A DNA stretch of 13,822 nucleotides from positions 1-13,822 of the forward strand of contig UQMQ01000061.1 in assembly GCA_900542245.1 (NCBI GenBank), read 5' to 3'. The position numbers were made by a program, and so were the translations under genes. Below are positions 13,278 to 13,822 of this stretch, one piece after another. Under the pieces are notes generated by a model. It made no database searches. It had not been told where the DNA came from and was given only the letters and a program-made list of their open reading frames with translations. The stretch comes from an uncultured Eubacteriales bacterium. GTDB lineage: Bacteria > Bacillota > Clostridia > Peptostreptococcales > Anaerovoracaceae. The stretch's first letter is position 1, and each line of letters starts with the position of its first letter.

Positions 13278-13538
13278 GTGCCCACCATATCAATGTTTCG
13301 AGGCATTAAGATTACAATGTATTGGGCGGATCATATGCCGCCGCATTTTCATGCGACTTACGGCGGGGAGGAAGTCATTGTTTCCATTCAGGACTTGGAA
13401 GTACTGGAAGGTACATTCCCAAGTAAGCAATTAAAAATGTTGCTTGGATGGGCGGCAATCCGCCAAGACCAGTTGATGGATAACTGGGAATTGGCAGTCA
13501 AAAAACAAGAACTGTTTGCGATTGAACCGCTGAGATAA
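13278..13538 (+). CDS. DUF4160 domain protein
   Basis: This 86-residue protein matches the DUF4160 pattern: MPTISMFRGIKITMYWADH followed by MPPHFHATYGGEEV, and a C-terminal helix in LLGWAAIRQDQLMDNWELA. The His-rich PPHFHA stretch is the family mark. It has a GTG start with AGGAG (13265-13269) eight bases upstream. The family has no proven activity. It is very often paired with a DUF2442 protein, as here, and such pairs have been suggested to be toxin-antitoxin-like. The next gene starts 29 bases downstream on the same strand and shares its promoter. Confidence 0.9.
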   Translation: MPTISMFRGIKITMYWADHMPPHFHATYGGEEVIVSIQDLEVLEGTFPSKQLKMLLGWAAIRQDQLMDNWELAVKKQELFAIEPLR

Positions 13539-13567
13539 AATATACCATAAAGAAAGGTCGTGAGATC

Positions 13568-13822
13568 ATGGGGAAAAGTATGGAGTATTATCTCTTAAAG
13601 GGATACGAGCCTAAGATGGCGGCGTATTTTGCTGCCGGACGACGGCAGATCACGAAAGTCGTTCCCCAAAGAAACTTCACACTGCTTTTAAGCTTTGATA
13701 ATGGAGAAACGAGACGATATGATGTCCGCCCCTTGATCCAACCGAAAACGGTATTTGCATGCTTACAGGATTGGAATATTTTTCGCAGAGCATATATAGA
13801 TGAGGACCATAGTGTGGCTTGG
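13568..13822 (+). CDS. DUF2442 domain protein, cut by the window end
   Basis: An open frame starts at the ATG at 13568 (AAAGG at 13553-13557 upstream) and runs without a stop to the last base, giving 85 residues. The later part (LLLSFDNGETRRYDVRPL, then VFACLQDWNIFRRAYIDED and SVAW) follows the DUF2442 pattern of a beta-rich domain with FDNGE and YDV motifs. About 45 residues of less typical sequence precede it, partly an N-terminal segment (MGKSMEYYLLKGYEPKMAAY). It is the usual partner of DUF4160. The 3' end is missing, so total length is unknown. Confidence 0.82.
   Translation, partial: MGKSMEYYLLKGYEPKMAAYFAAGRRQITKVVPQRNFTLLLSFDNGETRRYDVRPLIQPKTVFACLQDWNIFRRAYIDEDHSVAW

Noticed and set aside
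1..13822. CRISPR array, tRNA or rRNA genes
   Set aside because: No regularly spaced repeats and no recognisable tRNA or rRNA sequence were seen on either strand.

Overview
The window looks like chromosomal DNA of an anaerobic, gut-type member of the Bacillota (class Clostridia). The signs are Tn916/Tn1549-type recombination genes, strong AGGAGG-type ribosome binding sites, a class B sortase, a clostridial-style histidine utilisation (hut) cluster, and DUF4160/DUF2442 genes. Genus cannot be assigned from the sequence. Base composition falls into three blocks: an AT-rich left end (1 to about 1680), a GC-rich hut block (about 2560-11060), and a right part (about 11.5 kb onward) that is less GC-rich than the hut block.

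1-1680 is the right end of an integrative conjugative element of the Tn916/Tn1549 family: excisionase, its own int promoter inside an inverted repeat, tyrosine integrase, then arm-type direct repeats and inverted repeats typical of the element terminus. The rest of the element lies left of the window. The junction with the host falls a few bases past the 3' end of a GNAT acetyltransferase gene on the minus strand (1684-2154).

2170-2562 is a divergent control region for the GNAT gene and the hut operon. It holds recognisable promoters, a CodY-like box lying across the main hut promoter, a 15-bp dyad and tandem repeats.

2563-9434 is a complete pathway from histidine to glutamate: hutH (histidine to urocanate), a long-form hutU (to imidazolonepropionate), hutI (to formiminoglutamate), a formiminotetrahydrofolate cyclodeaminase and a glutamate formimidoyltransferase. 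The last two pass the formimino carbon to folate and release ammonia. All genes are on the plus strand. Three of the spacers are unusually long (169-195 bp) and rich in inverted repeats. A GntR/FCD regulator (9497-10159) follows, with its own promoter inside the end of ftcD, and is a plausible hut regulator.

10233-13822 is mixed accessory content: a class B sortase with an alanine-rich insert and no visible substrate; a three-helix membrane protein with a near-consensus promoter overlapping the sortase stop codon; a DNA-binding protein with an XRE domain fused to about six membrane helices, translationally coupled to a small alpha/beta hydrolase; and a DUF4160-DUF2442 pair, the second cut by the window end. 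I found no clearly new system. The best leads are the structured hut spacers, the control region of hut, the membrane-anchored XRE/hydrolase pair and the orphan sortase.
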